A DNA stretch of 64,000 bases from CAYMUL01 sp964393605. GTDB lineage: Bacteria > Bacteroidota > Ignavibacteria > Ignavibacteriales > Ignavibacteriaceae. A program made the position numbers and the translations under genes. How positions within the stretch are numbered: the first letter of the stretch is position 1; each line of letters opens with the position of its first letter. The stretch covers positions 1 through 64,000 of the forward strand of contig CAYMUL010000011.1 in assembly GCA_964393605.1 (NCBI GenBank), read 5' to 3'. Shown here piece by piece: positions 19,737 through 27,711 of this stretch. The notes under the pieces are model-generated. The model ran no database searches. It saw nothing but the letters and a program-made list of their open reading frames with translations, and had not been told where the DNA came from.

Positions 19737-20839
19737 GTATGAACGAGATTAAAGAAATTAAATCGCCTCTCGCCGAATTTTATTTTCAACAAAATTTTTT
19801 AACGACCTCACTAAATGGTGATGCGGTCATTCCATTTTTTTCAAATGCAGAAGATGAGTATAATGCTTTAGTTCACGGGGTCGCATATTACGACCGCTCC
19901 AATTGTTCATTAATTCAATTAACCGGAAAAGAAGTTTTAGATTTTTTAAATCGCATTAGCACTAACGAATGTTCATCCATTCCAAGAGGAAGTTCGCGAC
20001 GAACAATTTTCACGAGTGAAAAGGGGAGAATATTAGATAGCACGCTTGTACTCAACTTTGGTGAAAATCAACTTCTACTCGGCAATCGCGGAACCAATTC
20101 AAAACTATTGCGATGGCTCGACCGTTACATAATTATGGATGATGTGAAGCCACTTGATTTAACTGGCAAAATGGGAGTATTCGAAATTCTCGGACCACAA
20201 GCAGAATCATTTCTTATTTTACTTTTTGGCGATGCGGTTGAATCGCTTGTCGAGGACGAAGTCAAAAGAGTTGAGTTCGATGATATCTCTTTATTTTTAT
20301 GCCGAACAAAAAATTTTGCAAAGGAAGAAACATTTATTTTACTCGGTGAATTTCCATCGATACAAAAAACTTTATTGTATTCAAGGTTGCACAAAAGTGT
20401 ATTTAATTTTTCTTTAGTTGGTGAGACTGCCTACAATTCCTATCGAATAGAAAAAGGAATTCCAAATCAAAATGAATTGAACGATAAATTCAATCCGCAT
20501 GATGCATTGCTGCTCGATGAAGTTAGCTTTACAAAAGGTTGCTACATCGGTCAGGAAGTTATTGCTCGGCTTGACACTTATGACAAAGTTCAACGGATGT
20601 TAATCGGCTTTGAATTTGACTCTTTACCTCCGCGGCAAAGTTTCACTTTTAACGATGAAGCGGGAAATGAAGTCGGGCAAATTACTTCGGTTGCATTTAG
20701 TTTCGGTTTGAAAAAATATGTCGGACTTGGCTACATCAAAATGAATCAGCACTCATCTCAAGCTACATTCAATCTGAAAATTGATGAAACGAATTTAACA
20801 ATTTCAATAAAAAATTTTCCGTTGTCAGATGGCATTTAA
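19733..20839 (+). CDS. Folate-binding YgfZ/GcvT-like protein
   Basis: The 368-residue protein carries the YgfZ signature 'KGCYIGQEVIARL' (the K-G-C-Y-x-G-Q-E motif) near residue 264 and the GcvT-like N-terminal domain ('DRSNCSLIQLTGKEVLDFLNRI'). YgfZ proteins use tetrahydrofolate and help make or repair certain iron-sulfur enzymes. The start is either TTG 19733, overlapping the previous stop, or ATG 19739 two codons later; neither has a strong ribosome site, so coupled translation is likely. It overlaps the next gene by 11 bases. Confidence 0.85.
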   Translation: MSMNEIKEIKSPLAEFYFQQNFLTTSLNGDAVIPFFSNAEDEYNALVHGVAYYDRSNCSLIQLTGKEVLDFLNRISTNECSSIPRGSSRRTIFTSEKGRILDSTLVLNFGENQLLLGNRGTNSKLLRWLDRYIIMDDVKPLDLTGKMGVFEILGPQAESFLILLFGDAVESLVEDEVKRVEFDDISLFLCRTKNFAKEETFILLGEFPSIQKTLLYSRLHKSVFNFSLVGETAYNSYRIEKGIPNQNELNDKFNPHDALLLDEVSFTKGCYIGQEVIARLDTYDKVQRMLIGFEFDSLPPRQSFTFNDEAGNEVGQITSVAFSFGLKKYVGLGYIKMNQHSSQATFNLKIDETNLTISIKNFPLSDGI

Positions 20840-21380
20840 AATTTATACTAAAACCGGTGATAAAGGAGAAACCGGATTATTTGGCGGCGAACGTGTTTCG
20901 AAAGATAGTTTGAGAATTGAAGCTTACGGAACGGTTGATGAATTAAATTCTATCATCGGATTGGCAATTTGTGAAACTAAAAATTCCGAAGTAAAAAACT
21001 TGTTGTTAAAAATTCAGAATTATCTTTTTCAAATCGGTTCCGATTTGGCATCACCGAACATGGATAGCGAAAGCAAATTTGACGTTCGCTTAAGCGATGA
21101 AACAATCTTAGAACTCGAACATCAAATTGACCGATTCGAAGAAATGCTATCTCCATTAAATAACTTTATACTTCCCGGAGGTGCTAAATCTGCGGCTATG
21201 ATGCACATGGCTCGCACCGTTTGCAGACGCGCCGAACGTAGAGTTGTGGCATTAAAATCTACCGAAAAGATAAGTGAGAATATTGTTATTTTCCTCAACA
21301 GATTATCAGATTTATTATTTGTTCTTTCACGTATTGAAAACAAAGAAGCAAAAATTCCCGACACACCCTGGCAAAAATAA
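20829..21380 (+). CDS. PduO-type cob(I)alamin adenosyltransferase
   Basis: The 183-residue enzyme makes adenosylcobalamin from cob(I)alamin and ATP. The N-terminal ATP-binding signature 'KIYTKTGDKGETGLFGG' (residues 4-20), 'DELNSIIGLA' and the C-terminal 'CRRAERRVVAL' are all intact, with conserved Arg/Glu residues in place. It overlaps the YgfZ-like gene by 11 bases and ends 2 bases before the tmRNA. The presence of this gene means the cell uses B12 coenzyme somewhere, but no B12-dependent enzyme is in the window. Confidence 0.92.
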   Translation: MAFKIYTKTGDKGETGLFGGERVSKDSLRIEAYGTVDELNSIIGLAICETKNSEVKNLLLKIQNYLFQIGSDLASPNMDSESKFDVRLSDETILELEHQIDRFEEMLSPLNNFILPGGAKSAAMMHMARTVCRRAERRVVALKSTEKISENIVIFLNRLSDLLFVLSRIENKEAKIPDTPWQK

Positions 21381-21382
21381 AT

Positions 21383-21740
21383 GGGGGTGAAACTGGTTTC
21401 GACGGGGTTATAGTAGCTTCAAACGGCATATCTTGTGTTACCGGCAGACAAGTAAAACGGCTGGTAAAAAACAATAACTGGCGAATCTAATTACGCCTTA
21501 GCTGCTTAATTTAAACAGTAGCCGCTCAACTTTTTCTTTCATATCGGAATTAGATTGAGCGTCGTTTAGATATGATTGCCGAGCAGTGTATCCGGCATTG
21601 CAAGGCGAGACAACACCGGAAATGATTGTAATAATCTTGTTCACCGGAGTATTGTAATCGTGATTAAAAGGTGTACTATGTATGTAGAAGTTTGAGGAAA
21701 CATAATTTCGGACGCGGGTTCGACTCCCGCCACCTCCACA
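21383..21740 (+). ncRNA. ssrA: tmRNA (transfer-messenger RNA)
   Basis: The 5' end GGGGGTGAAACTGGTTTCGA and the 3' end GGTTCGACTCCCGCCACC-TCC are the tRNA-like halves; GGGGGUG pairs with CACCUCC, followed by discriminator A at 21738. The full CCA is not encoded. The tag reading frame runs from GGC at 21480 to TAA at 21507-21509 and encodes GESNYALAA, close to the GENNYALAA-like tags of Bacteroidota. tmRNA with SmpB frees stalled ribosomes and tags the partial protein for destruction. It begins 2 bases after the adenosyltransferase stop, so part of its transcription may come from that operon. Confidence 0.96.
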
Positions 21741-21986
21741 ATTTTTTGTTTTCCGCATTGTGAAAAATAATATCTGAATCAGCGTTGATGCTGAATTAAA
21801 TTTAGACAAATTGACAACCAGTCACGCAGAAGTTCTTCAATTGAATTCAAATGCAAAGTCAGTTTCGTTATCATAAAAACAAATGCAATCGCATTAGAGA
21901 AATACATGATAAGACATTCGGGAAGTAAATTTGCAAGAAATGGCTTTTAAAATAAGAGGGTTAAAACTCAAAAAACGGATTGCAGC

Positions 21987-22028
21987 TTTATGTACATAAG
22001 TATATATTTGTATAAAAAAGTACATAAA
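21987..22028 (+). promoter_or_regulatory. Promoter within an inverted repeat, before the MNT-HEPN module
   Basis: TTTATGTAC (21987-21995) and GTACATAAA (22020-22028) form a perfect 9-base inverted repeat with a 24-base spacer. The left arm also includes the 10-base palindrome TATGTACATA. Between the arms lies TATATTTG (22003-22010), a match to the Bacteroidota TAnnTTTG promoter box. The right arm ends 7 bases before the ATG at 22036. A protein bound to both arms would block the promoter, and the first gene carries a winged-helix domain that could do so. Confidence 0.6.
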
Positions 22029-22035
22029 ATAAAAA

Positions 22036-22647
22036 ATGGTTATAAACAGAGTATTTGACGAAGTTTTGAGAACATGGTCTAATGTTGCCGTATTGCGTGC
22101 GTTGATAAATTCCAACAAGGGATTCTCAGGTAATGAAGTTGCAAGACTTTCCGGTATGCAGCCGCGTTCTGCATTTAAAGCATTAACTTTGTTGGAGAAG
22201 CTTGGTTTAATCAATCGACAAATTGGGGGACGCGATCATATTTTTCGGATTAACAATAATCACTATTTAATTCAAAATGTTTTCAAACAGCTTTATGTTA
22301 CTGAATACAATTTCTATGAATCACTTGTATCGGAATTGGCATCAATTGTTAAAAATGATGTAAAAAGTGCATTAATTTTTGGAAGTGTCGCGCGACGGGA
22401 AGAGAATGTTGATTCTGACCTGGATTTATTTCTTTTAGTTAACTCTTTACGATGTGCAGACTCATTGAGAGAAAAAATAAATCACGAATCAATTTCATTA
22501 AATGAAAAATATGGTATTAAATTATCTGTAATAATATTTACGATGAAAGAATTCAAACAAAAACTAAAATCAAAATTGATTAAAAAAATATTGGATGAAG
22601 GAATTCTAATTTCCGGGAAGCATCCTTCGAAATCGAAGAATGACTAA
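22036..22647 (+). CDS. Winged-helix plus nucleotidyltransferase (MNT) protein
   Basis: The 203-residue protein has two parts. Residues about 10-75 look like a winged-helix DNA-binding domain ('NEVARLSGMQPRSAFKALTL', then a 'GLINRQIGGRDHIFRI' wing). Residues about 95-200 form a minimal nucleotidyltransferase domain with the exact G-S-x10-D-x-D pattern (Gly116, Ser117, Asp128, Asp130). Such MNT proteins modify (e.g. AMPylate) partner HEPN toxins in known MNT-HEPN systems. The HEPN-like gene follows with an 8-base overlap. The DNA-binding fusion and the inverted repeat upstream suggest self-regulation, which is inference. Confidence 0.82.
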   Translation: MVINRVFDEVLRTWSNVAVLRALINSNKGFSGNEVARLSGMQPRSAFKALTLLEKLGLINRQIGGRDHIFRINNNHYLIQNVFKQLYVTEYNFYESLVSELASIVKNDVKSALIFGSVARREENVDSDLDLFLLVNSLRCADSLREKINHESISLNEKYGIKLSVIIFTMKEFKQKLKSKLIKKILDEGILISGKHPSKSKND

Positions 22648-23050
22648 ACGAAGAGGACAAAAAATAGTTGCTCGCGAAAAGGTAAACGATTATCAAAAAG
22701 TTGCCGAACACTTTTACCAGGCAGCGATGGATTCTATTGAATTAGAATATTTCACCGCAGCAGGTGTTTTGATTGTACATTCTGCAATTGCATTCACAGA
22801 TGCAATTACAATAAAATATTTAGGACTAAGAAGTATCGGTGAAGATCATGAAATTGCTGTGAAGTTGATTGGTGATTCTGTTATAGAATCTTCGGAAAAT
22901 AGTTTAGCGATAAATCAACTGAAGCGCATTATCGAAGAGAAAACAAAAGTATCATATTTGGGCGAATTGTATTCGAAAAATCAAACTTCTGAAATGTGGA
23001 AGCGATTGGAACGTTATCGCAAGTGGGCAAATTCGATATTGAAAAAATAA
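22640..23050 (+). CDS. HEPN-like protein, partner of the MNT protein
   Basis: The 136-residue, all-helical protein has the layout of a HEPN protein: 'AEHFYQAAMDSIELEYFTAAG' for helices 1-2, 'LIVHSAIAFTDAITIKYLG' for the next, and a final helix 'MWKRLERYRKWANSIL'. The usual RNase motif R-x4-6-H is not seen in the last helix; an R-x5-H string occurs in 'RSIGEDH', at a place where many HEPN proteins have a conserved His. It may therefore be a non-catalytic or differently acting member. It overlaps the MNT gene by 8 bases, as in toxin-antitoxin pairs. Confidence 0.7.
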   Translation: MTKRRGQKIVAREKVNDYQKVAEHFYQAAMDSIELEYFTAAGVLIVHSAIAFTDAITIKYLGLRSIGEDHEIAVKLIGDSVIESSENSLAINQLKRIIEEKTKVSYLGELYSKNQTSEMWKRLERYRKWANSILKK

Positions 23051-23116
23051 ATCTTTCCTCCCCCAACTTTTTCATTTCTGCGGTAGTCTATTCAATATGC
23101 AAACGGACTATCAAAA

Positions 23117-23446
23117 ATGATGAAAAAATTACTACTCAATATTCTATCAATAAATTTGCTGATCCTCATCGTGATTTCAATATTCGGGTTCGAACTGAGC
23201 TCCGAAAATATTTCCACAAAAAACATCATCCCTCATTCTGAACTCCAATCTCTGTTTGAGAATGCTGTTGATGAAGTAGAAATGAATTTCGAAAAAATCA
23301 GAACCTTTACTAAATGGATTTCTTCCAAAATTGAAAATGAAGCGGCACTCTATTTAACGAGAGGCGTTGAATTTTTCTTATCGATTAACAGAGAATGTAC
23401 GACAGATTTGAAACTGCGCTATTATTCATTAAAATCAAAAACATAA
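23117..23446 (+). CDS. Possible small membrane-anchored protein
   Basis: The 109-residue reading frame starts with a strong hydrophobic stretch ('LLLNILSINLLILIVISIFG', about residues 5-24) followed by a polar, mostly helical part. There is no clear ribosome site and no family I can name. It stands alone between the HEPN-like gene and a palindrome-rich spacer. The hydrophobic start followed by a normal composition makes it plausible, but it may be chance. Confidence 0.35.
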   Translation: MMKKLLLNILSINLLILIVISIFGFELSSENISTKNIIPHSELQSLFENAVDEVEMNFEKIRTFTKWISSKIENEAALYLTRGVEFFLSINRECTTDLKLRYYSLKSKT

Positions 23447-23586
23447 CTAACTGCGGTAAAATTTTTTTCAGTCTCTGCATACCTTTGTCAAATTAGGGTA
23501 AAACAACTATTTGTAAAATATTCAATTTTGATTCCGTTTCAGATTATTTTTAAAGAGTTTAACAGTAAAAATAATGCTGTATCATC

Positions 23587-23775
23587 CCTACGAGGTTTTT
23601 AATTATTACAGGGCATTGTGTTACCATATATTTTCCCTACGGGAAAAAAATTCTGAACTTGTAGAATTCATACTATACAAAAAAATAAATGAAGAATTGA
23701 AAAATCTTCGAAGAAGATTCATTATTGTAACATGATAAAGAAAAAAAACAGAGCATCGTAGATGCTCAACAATAA
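23587..23775. repeat. Degenerate short palindromes related to the 58-kb array
   Basis: This spacer (23447-23884) has no gene. It holds four short inverted repeats: CCTACGAGG before TTTTTAATTATTAC (23587), TTCCCTACGGGAA (about 23632-23644), AATCTTCGAAGAAGATT followed by CATTATTGTAACATG (23703), and GAGCATCGTAGATGCTC followed by AACAATAAAC (23751). The hairpin-plus-ATTATTGTA layout and the CTACG/CGTAG centres match the units of the 58-kb array. They lie downstream of nosY and could help end its transcript. Confidence 0.5.
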
Positions 23776-23884
23776 ACTCTTGTGCCGACCAGATTTTGAT
23801 TTTTTCGGCTTACTTTATTATTGCGAATAAATTTTTGCTAACGAAGTAATGCAAAAGTTCAACTTTATTTCTGGTTCCTACGGT

Positions 23885-24685
23885 TTAGGAGATTATAAAA
23901 TCATGCTTGCAGAATCTTCTTCGAGCAATATAAAATGGAGCGGCGCACCACACACACAATAATCCGAATAAAATAAAAATCGCCGCAAAACTTCCGAAAG
24001 CTTGTTGATAAATCGCCGCCGAATAACCCAGCAACGCCGCAATATCAAACTGTAATACAATAATAATCCTCGCAACATCAACGGGATTTAACATCACCAA
24101 ACCAATCATGATTTTATCTGTAGGATAATCTTGTAACAAGTAAGAAATGAGGAGGAAAAGTGCATCATAAATGATGAATGTGCAAAGCCAAAAAGTAATC
24201 ACGAAGATCAATCCTTTAGCTCTATCAGCGAAACGAAAAGCGGCGAATGCAGAAATTGCCGTAAAGACAATCGTCATTAACAACGAAACAAGAAGAAAAA
24301 TTATAAATAAATCGTATGAAATATCTGAGCTTTGCGAATTAAAGATGATTGGAACTCCGACTCCGATCAGTAGACTTAAAGATAATGTGCCTGCAAGTCC
24401 CCCAAATAATCCATTGAAAATTGATTTTCTTTCTATCGGTTGAGATAATAGTAATTCGATGAAAGCTTTTTCGTTATTCAGAAAAGTTATTCCGTAAAAG
24501 AGAGATATTATCGGAACGATTAACAAAATAAAATTAAACAAACTTAGTAAAACTTTACTCCCTTCACTTTCAAACATGAAGAGCGATTGTGTCATAATGA
24601 AATAAAGAATTGTGAATGCCACAGTCCATTTCGAGCGAGCGATATTCTTAAACTCGTACTTAAATATTTTAAAAGTTGTATTCAT
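23885..24685 (-). CDS. nosY: NosY-type ABC transporter permease
   Basis: The 266-residue protein has about six membrane helices and matches ABC-2 type permeases ('FLNNEKAFIELLLSQPIERKSIF' is the typical amphipathic region near residue 68). With NosF and NosD it forms the system required to build the copper sites of nitrous oxide reductase. It is the last gene of the nos cluster and overlaps nosF by 4 bases. The name rests on gene order as well as sequence. Confidence 0.85.
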   Translation of the reverse strand: MNTTFKIFKYEFKNIARSKWTVAFTILYFIMTQSLFMFESEGSKVLLSLFNFILLIVPIISLFYGITFLNNEKAFIELLLSQPIERKSIFNGLFGGLAGTLSLSLLIGVGVPIIFNSQSSDISYDLFIIFLLVSLLMTIVFTAISAFAAFRFADRAKGLIFVITFWLCTFIIYDALFLLISYLLQDYPTDKIMIGLVMLNPVDVARIIIVLQFDIAALLGYSAAIYQQAFGSFAAIFILFGLLCVWCAAPFYIARRRFCKHDFIIS

Positions 24686-25392
24686 TTTTTTCGTTGCATA
24701 AAAAGTTCTGAAAGTTTGTTGCTCAACGAGTCTTCTGATTTTAATGCACTGATTTCGCTACTGCTAAAAGCAAATTTTACTTGCCCATCGGAAAGCATAA
24801 TTAAATTATCGGTGAGTTCTTCTATCTCATCGAGTATGTGTGAAGTGAGTAAAATTGTTTTACCTGAATTTTTTGCTTCAATGATTTTTTTCTTCAGGAT
24901 TGATGCGGCATAAGGATCAAGCCCGGCAGTTGGTTCATCCATTAAAATTATTTTTGGGTTAAAAAGAAAAGTTACAATCGCATTCAGCTTTTGTTTATTG
25001 CCGCCCGAGAGGGCTTTGAATTGTTTGTTCATCTCTGTGTGAAATTCAAATTCATTAATTAAAGATTCATCATAACTCGTAATGTTTGAGCGAAGGTCTT
25101 TTAAGAGAGTAAGAATTTCTTCAATCACTAAATTTTCGGGGAAGCTCGGTTTTTGGCTCATGTAACCGATTTCATTTTTGAAATCAGTTTTGTTCAAAAC
25201 AGAATTTCCATCTATTATAATATCGCCGGAGTCGGGAAATAAAAATCCGAGAATGCACTTCATCAACGTTGTTTTTCCCGAGCCGTTCGGACCAACGATA
25301 GTTGTTATCTTTCCTTCTTCAAACTTGTAATTGAAATTTGCAAGTGCGGTTGTTAAATTGAATTTTTTATTCAACGAATTAATAGTAATCAA
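24682..25392 (-). CDS. nosF: NosF-type ABC transporter ATP-binding protein
   Basis: The 236-residue ATPase has the Walker A 'VGPNGSGKTTLMKC' near residue 34, the signature 'LSGGNKQKL' near 130, Walker B 'IILMDEPTAGLDP' near 148 and the switch His in 'LLTSHILDE'. It powers the NosFY complex that supports copper-centre assembly of NosZ. It overlaps nosD by 4 bases and nosY by 4 bases, so the three are translated together. Confidence 0.9.
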   Translation of the reverse strand: MITINSLNKKFNLTTALANFNYKFEEGKITTIVGPNGSGKTTLMKCILGFLFPDSGDIIIDGNSVLNKTDFKNEIGYMSQKPSFPENLVIEEILTLLKDLRSNITSYDESLINEFEFHTEMNKQFKALSGGNKQKLNAIVTFLFNPKIILMDEPTAGLDPYAASILKKKIIEAKNSGKTILLTSHILDEIEELTDNLIMLSDGQVKFAFSSSEISALKSEDSLSNKLSELFMQRKK

Positions 25393-26618
25393 TTGTTTGC
25401 AACCATTCTTGGATTGTTGTCCGTTAGTGTTTCGGGTGTAAGTACGGGAAGAACGTTCTCGGCTAAGTTTAAAAAATCAATTAAAAAACTTCTGAGCAGA
25501 AGTAAAGCGGAAGGATTTTTTTCAATGAGTACAGAAAATAGAGTAACCGGTCGATGCGGAATATCGCCGTCGCCGTCGCGATTCAAATCATAACCTTTAT
25601 ATCCGCTCCAATAGTTTGCCGTGAAGTAATTGAAATTTTGAATGGAGTTTGTTGAAATGTCAAACGTGTTTAAGACAAAATCATTCCGCGCGAAAGTATT
25701 GTCCATAGAATTAGCCATCAAACGAATTGCCCAGCCGTTGCGCGTAAAAATATTTTTCTCGATTAATATCTTGTTTGAACCCTCGCTGTAAAGCCCGATG
25801 CTATTATTTCTAAAAATATTATCGTGAATGTGACTATCATAAATTTCTTTGAGCAACAAACCATAAGAAGAAGTTCCCCAATTGTGCTCAAAAATATTTT
25901 TCGTCATTTTAATTTTACGGGTGAACATAACCGCCACTCCGGCGTTATTTTTTGCAAAAGTATTTTCGAAATAAGTGCAGTTATTCGAAAACATGAAATG
26001 AAGCCCGTAGCGAATATTCCCGAAACAATAATTTTTTTTAATCAAACTTGAATCAACAAATTCGAGATAGATACCATCGCGATGACCATTGATTTTATTG
26101 CCCGAAATGGTGATGTGCCTACTTTTCCAGAGATGAATACCGTTGCCCGAATTCACTTCTCTCGTTCCTGAAGCAGAAATTGTATTGTTATCAATCAAAC
26201 AATGTTTGGAAGAGCCAAGATAAATTCCGAAAAAATTATTTTGAAGGATATTATTTGAGATTCGACATGAATCGGCGTTGTCAATTTTTATTGCGGCATT
26301 CTCAGTCGTGTAACTTATTCCGGCGTTTATTAATCTGAAACCCGAAATAGTAACTCCGCTTTTTTTAATAGTTATGATTTCAAACTTGTTTTGTCCGTCA
26401 AGAGTTGGAAAATCTTTTCCTAAAAGAAAAATAGATTTTTCGATAATGATGCTCTTCTCTGAAAAATACCCGCTTAGCACGGTGATTGTATCTTTATCTT
26501 TACAAAATGCAAGTGCTTCTTTGATTGAATTGTACTTTGAATTTTTCCCCACAAAGTGATTTTCCGAAAAACTAAAACTTGCCGCAATGACAAAGAATAA
26601 AACTATTCTTTTAATCAT
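25389..26618 (-). CDS. nosD: NosD-type periplasmic copper-site maturation protein
   Basis: The 409-residue protein has a signal peptide (ends near 'AASFSFSEN') and a right-handed beta-helix formed by repeated 'N-x-x-x-x-N-x-I'-type turns such as 'ISNNILQNNFFGIYLGSS' and 'HDNIFRNNSIGLYSEG' (residues about 110-320). This is the NosD/CASH fold. NosD works with NosFY to insert copper-sulfide centres into NosZ in the periplasm. The conserved C-terminal 'YWSGYKGYDLNRDGDGDIPH' is typical of NosD and is intact. Confidence 0.93.
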   Translation of the reverse strand: MIKRIVLFFVIAASFSFSENHFVGKNSKYNSIKEALAFCKDKDTITVLSGYFSEKSIIIEKSIFLLGKDFPTLDGQNKFEIITIKKSGVTISGFRLINAGISYTTENAAIKIDNADSCRISNNILQNNFFGIYLGSSKHCLIDNNTISASGTREVNSGNGIHLWKSRHITISGNKINGHRDGIYLEFVDSSLIKKNYCFGNIRYGLHFMFSNNCTYFENTFAKNNAGVAVMFTRKIKMTKNIFEHNWGTSSYGLLLKEIYDSHIHDNIFRNNSIGLYSEGSNKILIEKNIFTRNGWAIRLMANSMDNTFARNDFVLNTFDISTNSIQNFNYFTANYWSGYKGYDLNRDGDGDIPHRPVTLFSVLIEKNPSALLLLRSFLIDFLNLAENVLPVLTPETLTDNNPRMVANN

Positions 26619-26622
26619 TCGT

Positions 26623-27072
26623 TCACATCCATGTATCGATTACGTGCTCTTTCAATTGACTCCAATTATAAATTTTACCATCGTTATCCGTTGCGGCTTT
26701 TTCTGCGGAGGTTTGATTAACAAATGCTTTTGCATTAACTCCCATCGGACTTTTAATTTTATTACAGATCATGAAAAATGATTTATCGGCTTCAAGCCAT
26801 GAATCATTTTTTACAAAATCCGTTACGAACATTTTTTCAATTTTATTTTTGTCAATTTCATTTTCTTCGATTGAGCCGATCATACATTCCACCGCATCGA
26901 ATTTGTACACTTTGCCTGTGGTTGTAACAATTTGCGCAGGAAACCGTTGATCGCTAATTAACATTTCGCAATAACTGCATGAATCAAAATTAAATTTTAT
27001 TTGTTCGGGTCCCGATGAACAGCCGTTGAACGAAAGGAGAAGAATCAGTGCGAAGAAAAATATTTTTTTCAT
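26623..27072 (-). CDS. nosL: NosL copper-chaperone lipoprotein
   Basis: The 149-residue protein has a short signal ending 'LLLSFNGCSSGPEQ', which suggests a lipid-anchored Cys, and the NosL motif 'CSYCEMLISDQRFPAQIV' with a Cys-x2-Cys-x-Met copper site near residue 36. A second half contains 'YKFDAVECMIGSI' and the conserved Met 'SPMGVNAKAF'. NosL delivers Cu(I) to apo-NosZ. It is 4 bases upstream of nosD and directly abuts the membrane-protein gene. Confidence 0.93.
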   Translation of the reverse strand: MKKIFFFALILLLSFNGCSSGPEQIKFNFDSCSYCEMLISDQRFPAQIVTTTGKVYKFDAVECMIGSIEENEIDKNKIEKMFVTDFVKNDSWLEADKSFFMICNKIKSPMGVNAKAFVNQTSAEKAATDNDGKIYNWSQLKEHVIDTWM

Positions 27073-27648
27073 TTAAACCGAATCCTTTCGTGTTTTCCAG
27101 ATTGTGTAAAGAGAAAGTATTGTAGTTAAAACGGTAGCAATTCCCGCAATGTGCGGAAGCGAAATTGCATTTATATTCAACAACTGTTTCGACCCTATCA
27201 ATGGCGGCTGATAACTCATTCCGGGAATTTTTATCGCCGCATTTGGATTAAGATTATGCCCGTAGTCATATTCCCATAAATAAAAATCAAGCAACCCGAC
27301 TGAAAGAATAATTATTAATATTCCAAACCAAACAATATAAAAAGGTTTTTTGTTGACGAAGATTACGACCAATCCTAAAAACATAAGTCCGCCAATGAGA
27401 GGAGGAATAATTTTCAATTCGGGGATAGAATCCATCGTGATTACTTTCATGCCAATATAATGGTTCAATGCATTGATGTTGTTCAAATCATTCTCATTGA
27501 AGCCTGTGATTTGATGTCCCCAAATATATAAGCCAAGTCCTTCAGGATATTGTGGTGCTTCAAGTTCAATACTCCAAAGGGGAAAGAAATAAATTGTACC
27601 CAGCAGTAACACACCAATCGCAAACAACAGTCTATTCTTATTACTCAT
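27073..27648 (-). CDS. NosB-like polytopic membrane protein
   Basis: From the ATG at 27648 the product is about 191 residues with roughly four to five membrane helices ('LLFAIGVLLLGTIYFFPL', 'LIGGLMFLGLVVIFV', 'IVWFGILIIILSVGLLDFYLW', 'LPHIAGIATVLTTILSLYTI'). The frame is open to 27699, but that start lies inside the terminator hairpin after nosZ, so I prefer the later ATG. A membrane protein of unknown role (NosB) follows nosZ in clade II clusters, and position and topology fit. The gene ends exactly where nosL begins. Confidence 0.65.
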   Translation of the reverse strand: MSNKNRLLFAIGVLLLGTIYFFPLWSIELEAPQYPEGLGLYIWGHQITGFNENDLNNINALNHYIGMKVITMDSIPELKIIPPLIGGLMFLGLVVIFVNKKPFYIVWFGILIIILSVGLLDFYLWEYDYGHNLNPNAAIKIPGMSYQPPLIGSKQLLNINAISLPHIAGIATVLTTILSLYTIWKTRKDSV

Positions 27649-27663
27649 AACTAATCTTAACAT

Positions 27664-27700
27664 TAAAAAAATAAATGAGAGCGGAAAATCCGCCCTCATT
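27664..27700 (-). terminator. Terminator/attenuator between nosZ and the rest of the nos genes
   Basis: On the minus strand AATGAGGGCGGA / TCCGCTCTCATT (one mismatch, 3-base loop) is followed by TTATTTTTTT. It starts 12 bases after the nosZ stop. It should end most transcripts after cytochrome c and nosZ, leaving read-through to supply lower amounts of the assembly genes. Confidence 0.75.
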
Positions 27701-27711
27701 AAAAATAAAAA

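Noticed and set aside
21498..21809. Minus-strand open frame over the tmRNA
   Set aside because: It lies across the structured 3' half of ssrA and has no coding character.
22640..23050. Classical RNase HEPN motif in the first MNT-HEPN pair
   Set aside because: The only R-x5-H string is in the middle of the protein (RSIGEDH), not in the last helix, so I did not call it a catalytic RNase.
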